In this document: positions 36,684 to 45,117 of the stretch, in pieces
Numbering within the stretch: the stretch's first letter is position 1
Layout of the letters: every line of letters begins with the position of its first letter
Source: Bradyrhizobium sp. AUGA SZCCT0176
Lineage (GTDB): Bacteria; Pseudomonadota; Alphaproteobacteria; Rhizobiales; Xanthobacteraceae
Length of the DNA: 64,000 nucleotides
Assembly (NCBI RefSeq): GCF_018130145.1
Contig: NZ_JAFCMB010000002.1
Coordinates: 62,001 to 126,000 of the forward strand
Reading direction: 5' to 3'
The notes under the pieces: generated by a model
Told to the model about the DNA's origin: nothing
Databases searched by the model: none
Seen by the model: only the letters and a program-made list of their open reading frames with translations
Position numbers and translations under genes: made by a program

Positions 36684-36998
36684 ATGGCCTGGGCTGTGTT
36701 GTTCACCGCGGGTCTCCTGGAAATCGGCTGGGCCATCGGTCTCAAATACACCGAAGGCTTTACGCGGCTGGTGCCGTCGGCCCTGACGCTGGCGGCCATG
36801 GCCGGAAGCATCCTCCTGCTCGGACTGGCACTGAAAACCTTACCGATCGGAACGGCCTATGCCGTCTGGACCGGAATCGGCGCCGTCGGCACGGCTATCC
36901 TTGGCATCGCCCTCTTCGGCGAACCCGCCACCGCGGCCCGCCTGGCCAGCATCGGGCTGATCGTAGCCGGCATTGTCGGGCTGAAGCTGGTCACCTGA
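36684..36998 (+). CDS. sugE: Guanidinium exporter SugE/Gdx (SMR family)
   Basis: A 104-residue, four-segment small multidrug resistance protein that works as an antiparallel dimer and exchanges guanidinium for protons. The first helix [19 protein letters not shown] carries the essential Glu and the Trp/Lys pattern of the Gdx subtype rather than EmrE-type drug pumps. [17 protein letters not shown] is the family signature. ATG at 36684 follows GGAGGG by six bases. The upstream guanidine-II riboswitch confirms the substrate class. It converges with pit, whose stop lies directly next to its own. Confidence 0.95.
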   Translation: MAWAVLFTAGLLEIGWAIGLKYTEGFTRLVPSALTLAAMAGSILLLGLALKTLPIGTAYAVWTGIGAVGTAILGIALFGEPATAARLASIGLIVAGIVGLKLVT

Positions 36999-38003
36999 TT
37001 AGCGCAGCAGCACCACCGCCCAATATGTCGCTGCGGCCACGATTCCCGAGGCCGGGATGGTGATGACCCAAGCATAGACGATCGAACTGGCCACGTTCCA
37101 GCGCACCGCCGAGACCCGGCGCGCCGCGCCGACGCCAACGATGGCGCCGGTGATGGTATGGGTGGTGGAAACGGGAACCCCGAGCCAGGTCGCCATGAAC
37201 AGGGTCGCGGCCCCGCCGGTTTCCGCGCAAAAACCCTGCATCGGCGTCAGTTTGGTGATCCGCAGGCCCATGGTACGGACGATCCGCCAGCCGCCCATCA
37301 GCGTGCCGAGCCCCATCGCCGCCTGGCACGAGATCACCACCCAGAACGGGATCGAGAATTCAGTGCCGAGATGGCCCTGCGAATAGAGCAGCACCGCGAT
37401 GATGCCCATGGTCTTCTGCGCGTCGTTGCCGCCATGACCGAGCGAATACAGCGAGGCCGAGACGAACTGCAGGATGCGGAAGGCGCGGTCGACCGCGAAC
37501 GGGGTCGATCGCACCGACAGCCACGACACGATCGCGACCAGCACCAGTGCCAGCAGGAACCCGACCAGCGGCGACAGCACGATTGCCAGCAGCGTCTTGG
37601 AGAGCCCGCTCCAGACCGCTGCGGACAGGCCTGCCTTGGCGATCCCGCCGCCGAGCAAGCCGCCGATCAGCGCGTGCGAACTGGACGAGGGAATGCCAAG
37701 CCCCCAGGTGATCAGGTTCCAGACGATGGCGCCGACAAGCGCGGCAAAGATCACCGTCGCATCGACGATGCTGGGCTCGATGATGCCGGTGCCGATGGTG
37801 TTGGCGACGTGAAGACCGAACACCAGAAAGGCGATGAAGTTGAAGAAGGCGGCCCAAAACACCGCATATTGCGGCCGCAATACGCGGGTCGACACGATCG
37901 TGGCGATCGAATTGGCGGCGTCGTGCAATCCATTGAGGAAGTCGAACAGCAGCGCGACCGCAATCAATGCGATCAGAATTGGAAGACCAAGCGCAGCATC
38001 CAC
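36999..38003 (-). CDS. pit: Low-affinity inorganic phosphate transporter (Pit family)
   Basis: A 334-residue membrane transporter with about ten segments and the paired PiT signatures DFLNGLHDAANSIATIV near the N-terminus and GHGGNDAQKTMGI in the second half. It imports phosphate, often as a metal complex, with protons. The partner DUF47 gene ends 14 bases upstream, forming the orfA-pit arrangement known from Sinorhizobium meliloti. Confidence 0.94.
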   Translation of the reverse strand: MDAALGLPILIALIAVALLFDFLNGLHDAANSIATIVSTRVLRPQYAVFWAAFFNFIAFLVFGLHVANTIGTGIIEPSIVDATVIFAALVGAIVWNLITWGLGIPSSSSHALIGGLLGGGIAKAGLSAAVWSGLSKTLLAIVLSPLVGFLLALVLVAIVSWLSVRSTPFAVDRAFRILQFVSASLYSLGHGGNDAQKTMGIIAVLLYSQGHLGTEFSIPFWVVISCQAAMGLGTLMGGWRIVRTMGLRITKLTPMQGFCAETGGAATLFMATWLGVPVSTTHTITGAIVGVGAARRVSAVRWNVASSIVYAWVITIPASGIVAAATYWAVVLLR

Positions 38004-38017
38004 TTGTTGGCCCTGCC

Positions 38018-38662
38018 CTATACCTGTTCAATCACGATGCTGTTGATCTCATTGGCGACGTCGTCGAAGCGGTCTGAAACCTTTTCAAGATGCTTGTAGA
38101 TCTCGGCGCCCACGATGAAATCCATGGTGTTGGCGTCGCGATGCTTGAGAAACAGTTCCTTCAGCCCGATATCGTGGAGGTCGTCGATGCGACCCTCAAG
38201 CTTGCCGATCTCCTCGGTGATCGCGGTCAGCATCGCGACGTTGTCACCGATCGCCTGCATCAACGGCAAAGCGCGCCCGACCAGATTGGCGCATTCGACG
38301 ATCAGCGTTCCGATTTCGCGCATCGGCGGCTCGAATACGCGGACCTCGAACAGAATGACGGCCTTGGCGGTCTGCTGCATCTGGTCGATGGCATCGTCCA
38401 TCGAGGTGATCAGGTTTTTGATATCGCCGCGGTCGAACGGGGTGATGAAGGTGCGCCGGACCGCAGTCAGCACCTCGCGGGTGATATTGTCGGCATCGTT
38501 TTCGAACTGATTGACGCGCTGGCAGAACACCGGCGTCTCGTCGCCGCCGCGCAGCATGTCCTGCAGGGCCAGCGCCCCCTGCACGACGGTCTGGGAATGA
38601 CGGGCAAAGAGGTCGAAAAACCGCTCTTCCTTGGGCAGGAAATAGCGAAACCAGCGCAACAT
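38018..38662 (-). CDS. DUF47 family protein (PhoU-like, OrfA)
   Basis: A 214-residue all-helical protein of the DUF47/TIGR00153 family, structurally related to PhoU, with acidic metal-binding motifs such as NQFENDADNITREV and DDAIDQMQ. These proteins are encoded with Pit transporters and are thought to modulate them. ATG at 38662. A Pho-box-like repeat lies 41-57 bases upstream. Confidence 0.9.
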   Translation of the reverse strand: MLRWFRYFLPKEERFFDLFARHSQTVVQGALALQDMLRGGDETPVFCQRVNQFENDADNITREVLTAVRRTFITPFDRGDIKNLITSMDDAIDQMQQTAKAVILFEVRVFEPPMREIGTLIVECANLVGRALPLMQAIGDNVAMLTAITEEIGKLEGRIDDLHDIGLKELFLKHRDANTMDFIVGAEIYKHLEKVSDRFDDVANEINSIVIEQV

Positions 38663-38702
38663 CGGTCTTATCCATCGTTCTGGAACGGCTGCCCGAGGCA
38701 GC

Positions 38703-38730
38703 CTGTCACAAAACTGTCATAGACCATTCA
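38703..38730 (+). promoter_or_regulatory. Pho-box-like direct repeat upstream of DUF47-pit
   Basis: CTGTCA occurs at 38703-38708 and 38714-38719 in an 11-bp period, with a weaker third unit CATTCA at 38725. The 18-mer CTGTCACAAAACTGTCAT matches the PhoB box consensus closely. The repeats read on the plus strand, opposite to the DUF47-pit operon, and lie 41-68 bases before its start codon. Confidence 0.6.
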
Positions 38731-38813
38731 CAGGCAAAGCGCGCGACGACGGACCCCGGAATAGTGGTCATCCACCGCTTTGTAGGCCGTAAAAATGCAC
38801 CCGAACGGGCAAT

Positions 38814-39782
38814 TTACAGCGAACGGCGGAAGAAATGCGCGATCTCGCCAATCACGCCGCGGCGGAAAGTCAGCACGCAGGCGACGAAGATGACGCCCTG
38901 GATCACCGTCACCCACTGGCCGAAACCAGCCAGATATTGCTGCATGGCGATGATCACGAAGGCGCCGACCACCGGACCGAATACGGTTCCGAGACCGCCG
39001 ACCAGCGTCATCAGCACGATTTCGCCCGACATCGTCCAGTGCACGTCGGTGAGCGAGGCGTTCTGCGCCACGAATACCTTTAGCGAACCTGCGAAACCGG
39101 CGATCGTTCCGGAAAGGATGAAGGCCAGCAATTTGTAGTGATCGGTCTTGTAACCGAGCGAGATCGCGCGCGGTTCGTTTTCGCGGATCGCCTTCAAGAC
39201 CTCGCCGAACGGCGAGTTGATGGTGCGATAGATCAAGAGGAAACCGCCAAGGAACCCGACGAGGATGACGTAATAGAGCACCGTCGGCTTGGCGAGATTG
39301 AAGATGCCGAACAGATAGCCCTGCGGGATGCCCTGGATGCCGTCCTCACCATGGGTGAACGGCGTCTGCAGGTAGATGAAATACAGAAGCTGCGACAGCG
39401 CCAGCGTGATCATCGAGAAGTAGATGCCCTGACGGCGAATGGCGACGACGCCGGTAATGACGCCAAGCCCGGCGGCACCCAGGGTGCCGACCAGAATTCC
39501 GAGCTCCGGCGACAGCCCCCAGACCTTCAGAGCATGCGCGGTGAAGTAACCGGCCGTGCCCAGAAACATCGCGTGGCCGAACGACAACAGCCCGCCGTAG
39601 CCGATCAGGAGGTTGAACGCGCAGGCCAGCAGCGCAAAGCACAACGCCTGCATCACGAAGAACGGATAGATCCCGGTCAGCGGCACGATCGCCAGCAGCG
39701 CCGCCATCAGGACGAATACGATCATCTCGTCGCGCACAGCGCGCGGTGATGCCGGCAGTGTATCGTCAGTCAATGCGCTCAT
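38814..39782 (-). CDS. livM: Branched-chain amino-acid-type ABC transporter permease LivM
   Basis: A 322-residue permease with about nine or ten membrane segments. The cytoplasmic loop contains LKAIRENEPRAISLGY, the EAA-like coupling motif of LivM proteins. It pairs with LivH as the membrane channel for hydrophobic amino acids or related compounds. The start ATG follows the livH stop by one base, so the two are translationally linked. Last gene of the five-gene operon livG-livF-SBP-livH-livM. Confidence 0.93.
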   Translation of the reverse strand: MSALTDDTLPASPRAVRDEMIVFVLMAALLAIVPLTGIYPFFVMQALCFALLACAFNLLIGYGGLLSFGHAMFLGTAGYFTAHALKVWGLSPELGILVGTLGAAGLGVITGVVAIRRQGIYFSMITLALSQLLYFIYLQTPFTHGEDGIQGIPQGYLFGIFNLAKPTVLYYVILVGFLGGFLLIYRTINSPFGEVLKAIRENEPRAISLGYKTDHYKLLAFILSGTIAGFAGSLKVFVAQNASLTDVHWTMSGEIVLMTLVGGLGTVFGPVVGAFVIIAMQQYLAGFGQWVTVIQGVIFVACVLTFRRGVIGEIAHFFRRSL

Positions 39783-39783
39783 A

Positions 39784-40647
39784 TCAGGCCGCCCGTCCGG
39801 TCAGACCCGTTGGCTTCACCAGCAACACCAGTACCATCAGGACGAAAACCACGGTGTTTGAAGCTTCGGGATAGAAGTATTTGGTTAGTCCTTCGATCAC
39901 GCCGAGCGAAAAGCCGGTGATGATCGATCCCATGATGGAGCCCATGCCGCCAATCACCACCACCGCGAACACGACGATGATCAGGTCGGCGCCCATCAGC
40001 GGCCGGACCTGGTTGATCGGGGCGGACAAGACACCGGCCAGCGCCGCGAGGCCCACGCCGAGCCCATAGGTCAGCGTGATCATCCTGGGCACGTTGATGC
40101 CGAACGCGCGCACCAGTGTCGGGTTTTCGGTCGCGGCGCGCAGATTGGCACCAAGCCGCGTCTTTTCGATCAGGTACCAGGTGGCGAGGCAAACGATGAG
40201 CGAGAAGACCACCACCCAGCCGCGGTAAATCGGCAGGAACATGAAGCCGAGGTTCATGCCGCCCTTCAGTTCATCAGGGATCGCATAAGGAAGGCCCGAG
40301 GAGCCGAAATAATTCTGGAACACGCCCTGCACGATCAGCGCGATACCGAACGTCAGCAGCAGCCCGTAGAGATGGTCGAGGCCTGAAAGCCATTGCAACA
40401 TGGTCCGTTCCAGGATCATGCCGAAGATGCCGACCACGATCGGCGCGATGATCAGCGCCGGCCAGTATCCGATGCCCGCCAGGTTGAGCAGGAAATAGGC
40501 GCAGAACGCTCCCATCATATAGAGCGCGCCGTGGGCGAAATTGATGATGTTGAGCATGCCGAAGATGACGGCCAGCCCGAGACTGAGCAGCGCGTAGAAC
40601 GAGCCGTTGATCAATCCCACCAAAAGCTGCGCGTAGAGAGCTTGCAT
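39784..40647 (-). CDS. livH: Branched-chain amino-acid-type ABC transporter permease LivH
   Basis: A 287-residue permease with the N-terminal LivH hallmark GLINGSFYALLSLGLAVIFG and INFAHGALYM, and the coupling loop LRAATENPTLVRAFGI. It partners LivM. The gene begins 108 bases after the stop of the operon's binding-protein gene, past a perfect 12-bp stem-loop that may lower its expression relative to the binding protein. Confidence 0.93.
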   Translation of the reverse strand: MQALYAQLLVGLINGSFYALLSLGLAVIFGMLNIINFAHGALYMMGAFCAYFLLNLAGIGYWPALIIAPIVVGIFGMILERTMLQWLSGLDHLYGLLLTFGIALIVQGVFQNYFGSSGLPYAIPDELKGGMNLGFMFLPIYRGWVVVFSLIVCLATWYLIEKTRLGANLRAATENPTLVRAFGINVPRMITLTYGLGVGLAALAGVLSAPINQVRPLMGADLIIVVFAVVVIGGMGSIMGSIITGFSLGVIEGLTKYFYPEASNTVVFVLMVLVLLVKPTGLTGRAA

Positions 40648-40723
40648 CGGTTTCGCACTCGATTTCGTGGTGACGCTATTTCGCGCGGTGACGCGAAGGT
40701 ATCGCGTAGTGACGCGAAGTGAA

Positions 40724-40748
40724 GCCCGCCGGCACGGTGCCGGCGGGC
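40724..40748 (-). terminator. Intercistronic stem-loop between the binding-protein gene and livH
   Basis: GCCCGCCGGCAC (40724-40735) and its exact complement GTGCCGGCGGGC (40737-40748) form a 12-bp GC-rich hairpin eight bases past the binding-protein stop. No T-run follows on the minus strand. Such structures usually stabilise the upstream message or cause partial termination, giving more binding protein than permease. Confidence 0.6.
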
Positions 40749-40755
40749 GATCATC

Positions 40756-41973
40756 TTACTTCTTTACCAGCGGACAGGCGCTTTCCGAAAGCGGCCGGAA
40801 AGCCTGGTCGCCGGGGGTGGTCCCGATCAGCTTGTAATAGTCCCACGGCCCCTTGGATTCGGCCGGCTTCTTGACCTCAAACAGGTAGGCCGGATGAAGC
40901 TTGCGGCCGTCGGCGCGGATCGTGCCCTTGCCGAACAGCGGGTCGTCGGTCGGCGCCGCCTTCATTTTCTCGACGACCTTGATGCCGTCATGCGGATTGC
41001 CGCCCATCGCGTCGACAGTCTTGAAGTAGTGGATCAGACCGGAATAGACGCCGGCCTGCACCATGGACGGCATCGCCTTGTTCTTCATGCGCTCGGAGAA
41101 GCGCTTGGAAAACGCGCGGGTGTCGTCGTTGAGATCCCAGTAGAACGTCTCGGTGAAGCTCAGGCCTTGGGCTACTTTCAGACCGAGCGAGTGAACGTCG
41201 GTGATGAACAGCAGGAGACCGGCCAGTTTCTGGCCGCCAGCGACGATGCCGAATTCCGACGCCTGCTTGATGGTGTTGGTGGTATCGCCGCCGGCATTGG
41301 CCATGCCGACGATCTTGGCCTTGGAGGCCTGCGCCTGCAGCAGGAACGAGGAGAAGTCCGACGAATTCAGCGGATGCCTGACGGTGCCGATAATCTTGCC
41401 GCCCGATTTAGTCACGACCGCGGCGGTGTCGCGCTCCAGCGCGTGGCCGAAGGCGTAATCCGCGGTCAGGAAGTACCAGGTATCGCCGCCGGCCTTCACC
41501 AGCGCCTGCCCGGTGCTGTTCGCCAGCATGTAGGTGTCGTAGACCCAGTGGATTGTGTTCGGCGAGCATTGGGCGTTGGTGAGGTCCGACGACGCCGCGC
41601 CGGTATTGATCATGATGGCGTTCTTTTCCTTCACCAGGTTGTTGACCGCCAGCGCAACGCCGGAGTTCAGCACGTCCATGAAGATGTCGACCTTCTCGAC
41701 GTCGATCCATTGGCGCGCGATGGTCGTGGCGATGTCGGGCTTGTTCTGGTGGTCGGCCGAGACCAGATCGATCTTCCAACCCTTGGCCGCAAGCCCGGAA
41801 TCCTCGATCGCCATCTGGGCGGCGAGCGTGGAGCCGGCGCCGCCGAGGTCGGAATAAAGACCGGAATTATCGGTGAGGACGCCGATCTTGATGTTCTTGT
41901 CCTGCGCCAGCGCGCCGCTCGCGGCGAGGGTCAGCGCGGTGCCGAAAAGAAGTGCCGAAATTTTCTGTTTCAT
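40756..41973 (-). CDS. ABC transporter substrate-binding protein (branched-chain amino-acid type)
   Basis: A 405-residue LivK-like periplasmic binding protein. The signal peptide MKQKISALLFGTALTLAASG ends near ALAQD. Two cysteines (NAQCSPN and the C-terminal ACPLVKK) match those of its paralogue at 21783. Within the operon it sits between the ATPase and permease genes, so this copy is the dedicated receptor. ATG at 41973 follows AGGGAGAAA. The ligand is unknown; urea, short amides and amino acids are all bound by this family. Confidence 0.94.
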   Translation of the reverse strand: MKQKISALLFGTALTLAASGALAQDKNIKIGVLTDNSGLYSDLGGAGSTLAAQMAIEDSGLAAKGWKIDLVSADHQNKPDIATTIARQWIDVEKVDIFMDVLNSGVALAVNNLVKEKNAIMINTGAASSDLTNAQCSPNTIHWVYDTYMLANSTGQALVKAGGDTWYFLTADYAFGHALERDTAAVVTKSGGKIIGTVRHPLNSSDFSSFLLQAQASKAKIVGMANAGGDTTNTIKQASEFGIVAGGQKLAGLLLFITDVHSLGLKVAQGLSFTETFYWDLNDDTRAFSKRFSERMKNKAMPSMVQAGVYSGLIHYFKTVDAMGGNPHDGIKVVEKMKAAPTDDPLFGKGTIRADGRKLHPAYLFEVKKPAESKGPWDYYKLIGTTPGDQAFRPLSESACPLVKK

Positions 41974-42010
41974 ATTTTCTCCCTGAATTTTGCTTGCCGA
42001 ACTATACCGA

Positions 42011-42754
42011 TCAGACGCCAAGATAAGTGTGGAGCTTGTCCATATTGGCCTGCAGTTCCGAATTCGCGAACCCGTCGATGACCTTGCCGTGCTCGACGAT
42101 GTAGTAGCGATCCGCGACCGTCGCGGCGAAGCGGAAATTCTGCTCGACCAGCAGGATGGTGAAACCTTCCGACTTGAGCCGCGCGATGGTGTGTCCGATC
42201 TGCTGGATGATAACGGGTGCCAGACCTTCGGTCGGCTCGTCCAGCATCAGGAACCGCGCACCGGTACGCAGGATTCTGGCGATCGCGAGCATCTGCTGCT
42301 CACCGCCCGAAAGCTTGGTGCCCTGGCTGTTGAGCCGCTCCTTCAGATTCGGAAACAGCTCGAAGATCTGATCGAGCGACAGGCCGCCGGGGCGCACGAT
42401 CGGCGGCAGCAGCAGGTTTTCGCGCACGTCGAGGCTCGCGAAAATGCCGCGCTCCTCCGGGCAGAAAGCGACGCCCATCCGCGCGATCTTGTCGGACGCG
42501 GCGCGGGTAATGTCCTGATCGTTGAAGCGGATCGAACCGGTGCGCTTGCCGATGATCCCCATCACCGATTTCAGCGTGGTGGTCTTGCCGGCACCGTTGC
42601 GTCCGAGCAGCGTCACCACCTCGCCGGCATTCACATTGAAGTTGATGCCGTGAAGGATGTGGGATTCGCCGTACCAGGCCTCCAGGTTCTGAACCGAGAG
42701 AACCGGCGTGCCGGTCGTCTTTGCAGGGGCTTCCGCCATCTTTACCTCAGCCAT
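42011..42754 (-). CDS. livF: Branched-chain amino-acid-type ABC transporter ATP-binding protein LivF
   Basis: A 247-residue ABC ATPase with Walker A GRNGAGKTT, signature LSGGEQQMLAIAR, Walker B FLMLDEPTEGLAP and the switch histidine region LLVEQN. It ends with the LivF-type HTYLGV. The start ATG at 42754 overlaps the livG stop by eight bases (ATGGCTGA). It acts at the inner face of the membrane as partner of LivG. Confidence 0.94.
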   Translation of the reverse strand: MAEVKMAEAPAKTTGTPVLSVQNLEAWYGESHILHGINFNVNAGEVVTLLGRNGAGKTTTLKSVMGIIGKRTGSIRFNDQDITRAASDKIARMGVAFCPEERGIFASLDVRENLLLPPIVRPGGLSLDQIFELFPNLKERLNSQGTKLSGGEQQMLAIARILRTGARFLMLDEPTEGLAPVIIQQIGHTIARLKSEGFTILLVEQNFRFAATVADRYYIVEHGKVIDGFANSELQANMDKLHTYLGV

Positions 42755-43517
42755 GACCGGCCCCCAGATAGGCTTCCTTGACGCGCTCGTCCTTGGACAG
42801 ATCGGCATAGTTGCCTTCCGCCAGCACCTGACCGCGCGTCAGTACCGTGATGATATCGGAAAGGTTCGCCACCACGGAGAGATTATGCTCGACCATCAGG
42901 ATCGTGTGTTTCGCCGAGATGCTCTTGATGAGCGCCGCGATCTTGTCGATGTCCTCGTGGCCCATGCCGGCCATCGGTTCGTCGAGCAACATCATCTCCG
43001 GATCGAGCGCCAGCGTCGTTGCGATTTCGAGCGCGCGCTTGCGCCCATAGGGCATCTCGACCGCCGGTGTCGTGGCGAATTCGCTCAGGCCGACGTCGTT
43101 CAACAGCTCATGGGCACGATTGTTGAAGCGATCGAGCACGCTCTTGGAGCGCCAGAAATCGAATGAAGAACCATGCTGGCGCTGTAGCGCGACCCGAACA
43201 TTCTCCAGCGCCGTGAGGTGCGGAAACACCGCCGAAATCTGGAACGAGCGCACCAGCCCGAGGCGGGCCACATCGGCCGGCGCCATCGCAGTGATGTCCT
43301 GCCCCTTGTACAGAATCTGGCCCGCCGAGGGCTTCAGAAACTTGGTCAGGAGATTGAAGCATGTCGTCTTGCCGGCGCCGTTCGGCCCGATCAACGCATG
43401 AATACTGCCGCGACGCACCTTGAGAGCAACGTCACGAACAGCGAAGAAACCCGCGAATTCCTTGGTCAATCCGTGGGTTTCGAGAATGATCTCATCGGCC
43501 AAACAAACTTCCCCCAT
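42747..43517 (-). CDS. livG: Branched-chain amino-acid-type ABC transporter ATP-binding protein LivG
   Basis: 256 residues: Walker A GPNGAGKTT, Q-loop region RSFQISAVFPHLTALENV, signature-position MPYGRKRALEIATTLA in place of the usual LSGGQQ, Walker B MMLLDEPMAGMGHED and LMVEHN. YGRKR for SGGQQR is a common LivG variant in this family. First gene of the operon. ATG at 43517 is given; TTG at 43502 has GGGGGAAG just before it and may be the real start. Confidence 0.93.
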   Translation of the reverse strand: MGEVCLADEIILETHGLTKEFAGFFAVRDVALKVRRGSIHALIGPNGAGKTTCFNLLTKFLKPSAGQILYKGQDITAMAPADVARLGLVRSFQISAVFPHLTALENVRVALQRQHGSSFDFWRSKSVLDRFNNRAHELLNDVGLSEFATTPAVEMPYGRKRALEIATTLALDPEMMLLDEPMAGMGHEDIDKIAALIKSISAKHTILMVEHNLSVVANLSDIITVLTRGQVLAEGNYADLSKDERVKEAYLGAGHG

Positions 43518-43873
43518 CAGCCCGCTGCGAAGTCCCCTCGCGCGCGGCCAATTTTTCCCTTGTCGGGCAGGCTCTCCCGGACGCCTTGGAAACCGTCCCG
43601 GACCTGCCGCCTCCGGGCGGAATATGCCGTCAACGGCACGGATTAGGCAAGGCGGAAAGCTTGGCTAGGCCAAAGCATTAGTGCCGGTTCCAAATCCGCC
43701 CTTAGTCGAATTGCACGGCCTGCGCGAATGGCAGGGGGCCGGAGCGTTTTTCCGCCGTACCCGTGCACCGGAAAGCCGCCGTTAACGGTGTTTTGCTGCA
43801 ATCGGGCCGTTTCATAGAATATTACCGCCCGGGGCAGATCATCTCGCGATTTAGTCAGGCAGGGATCGCGGCC
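43518..43873. other. Divergent intergenic region between livG and the PAS_5-like pair
   Basis: A 356-base region with no supported gene. It must contain the livG operon promoter (minus) and that of the PAS_5-like pair (plus). Two similar palindromic strings occur, GCCGTCAACGGC (43626-43637) and CCGTTAACGG (43779-43788), about 150 bp apart, and may be sites for one regulator. An open frame from 43763 joins the downstream gene but lacks protein-like conservation with its paralogue before 43874. Confidence 0.5.
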
Positions 43874-44476
43874 GTGGATTTTGCAAGCGCCGACCCATCA
43901 ATCGTCAAATCGATCAAGCAGCGCGATTTGCTGAACACCTGGCTGCGGCTTTTTGCCCGAGATCAGGCCGTGCCGCGCATGAACGAATTTCAACCGGCGC
44001 GGATCGAGGATGAACTTCCCGACCTTGTTTTTCTGGATGTCGATACCGGCGCTCAGCCGCCGCGCCTGGTGATCCAGAGCGACGGCACGCGGATGTCGAG
44101 CGCGTATGGCAATACCGGCAAGGGCCGCTATCTGGACGAGTATCTTGGCGCAAGGCTCGCACCGATCGTGATGCCGGTCTATTACGAATGCATCGCCCGC
44201 CGCCTGCCCGCCTACACCATCGCCAATATCGATGACATCTACGGGCGAATCGTTGCCTATGAGCGGCTGCTGCTGCCGTTCTCTGACGACGGCAACGTCA
44301 CCCGCATCATCGCATCGCTAAAGACCATCAGCGAGGATGGCGGTTTCGAGATCAGGAATCTGATGCGCGGAAGCGACAAGCTGCCGGTGCCCAAGCTTCG
44401 CACCATCATCGACCGCGATCTTTTCCATCGCGCGCCCGGCCGCATTCCGTCCGGCGACGTGCTCGAATTCGGCTAG
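43874..44476 (+). CDS. PAS_5-like domain protein, copy 1
   Basis: A 200-residue cytoplasmic protein that resembles the PAS_5 (PF07310) family common in alphaproteobacteria: FASADPSIVKSIKQRDLL at the start, ELPDLVFLDV, then YERLLLPFSDDG and a C-terminal RTIIDRDLF. Its ligand and partner are unknown. GTG at 43874 was chosen because it aligns with the ATG of the tandem copy. The stop is four bases before that copy. Confidence 0.75.
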   Translation: MDFASADPSIVKSIKQRDLLNTWLRLFARDQAVPRMNEFQPARIEDELPDLVFLDVDTGAQPPRLVIQSDGTRMSSAYGNTGKGRYLDEYLGARLAPIVMPVYYECIARRLPAYTIANIDDIYGRIVAYERLLLPFSDDGNVTRIIASLKTISEDGGFEIRNLMRGSDKLPVPKLRTIIDRDLFHRAPGRIPSGDVLEFG

Positions 44477-44480
44477 GGCA

Positions 44481-45104
44481 ATGGAATTCGCAAGTGCCGA
44501 TCCTTCGGTCGTGAGGTCGATCAAGCAGCGCGAGCTCCTGAATGCGTGGCTGAGCGCCGCAACCAGGCACCGGCCTCTTCCCCTCGTCGATGATTTCAAT
44601 CCGAACCGCGTCGGCGACGAACTGCCCGACATGATGGGATTTGACGTCGAAGGCGACGGCGACGGCGCGCGCTTCCTGATTACCCAGGCAGGCGCCAGAT
44701 TAAGCGCCACTTACGGCAGCGACCATCTCAGCCCGGCTCAGCGCATCAATCGCTATCTTGACGACGCGCTCGGGCCTGAACGGTATGCCCGCGTGATTGC
44801 CCTGTATCGCGCTTGCCTGAAGCACAGGCGGCCGGCCTATTCGATTTCAACGGTGCAGGACGCCGACAACAAGGACGTGTCCTACGAGCGGCTGCTGATG
44901 CCGTTCGGCCGGGGCGATGCGGTCGAACAGATCGTGGGCTCCTACAAGAGCATCAGCATCGAGGGCGGCTTCAAGATCAACAACCTGATGGGCCTCCGGC
45001 CCAGAGCCGTTCCTGTGATCCTGGTCCGGGCCATCATCGATCGTGATTTCGTGCCGAGCACCGCGAGCCGGCAGCTGTCCGACGACGTCATCGAACTGGG
45101 CTAG
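44481..45104 (+). CDS. PAS_5-like domain protein, copy 2
   Basis: A 207-residue paralogue of the preceding gene, sharing FASADPS..SIKQR.LLN.WL, DELPD, YERLL.PF, SIEGGF and IIDRD. The middle differs most, for example GSDHLSPAQRINRYLDDAL, which suggests altered ligand or partner. Starts five bases after the upstream stop with TAGGGCA before the ATG, so the two are cotranscribed. A tandem duplication. Confidence 0.78.
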   Translation: MEFASADPSVVRSIKQRELLNAWLSAATRHRPLPLVDDFNPNRVGDELPDMMGFDVEGDGDGARFLITQAGARLSATYGSDHLSPAQRINRYLDDALGPERYARVIALYRACLKHRRPAYSISTVQDADNKDVSYERLLMPFGRGDAVEQIVGSYKSISIEGGFKINNLMGLRPRAVPVILVRAIIDRDFVPSTASRQLSDDVIELG

Positions 45105-45117
45105 GCCTCTAACTCGA

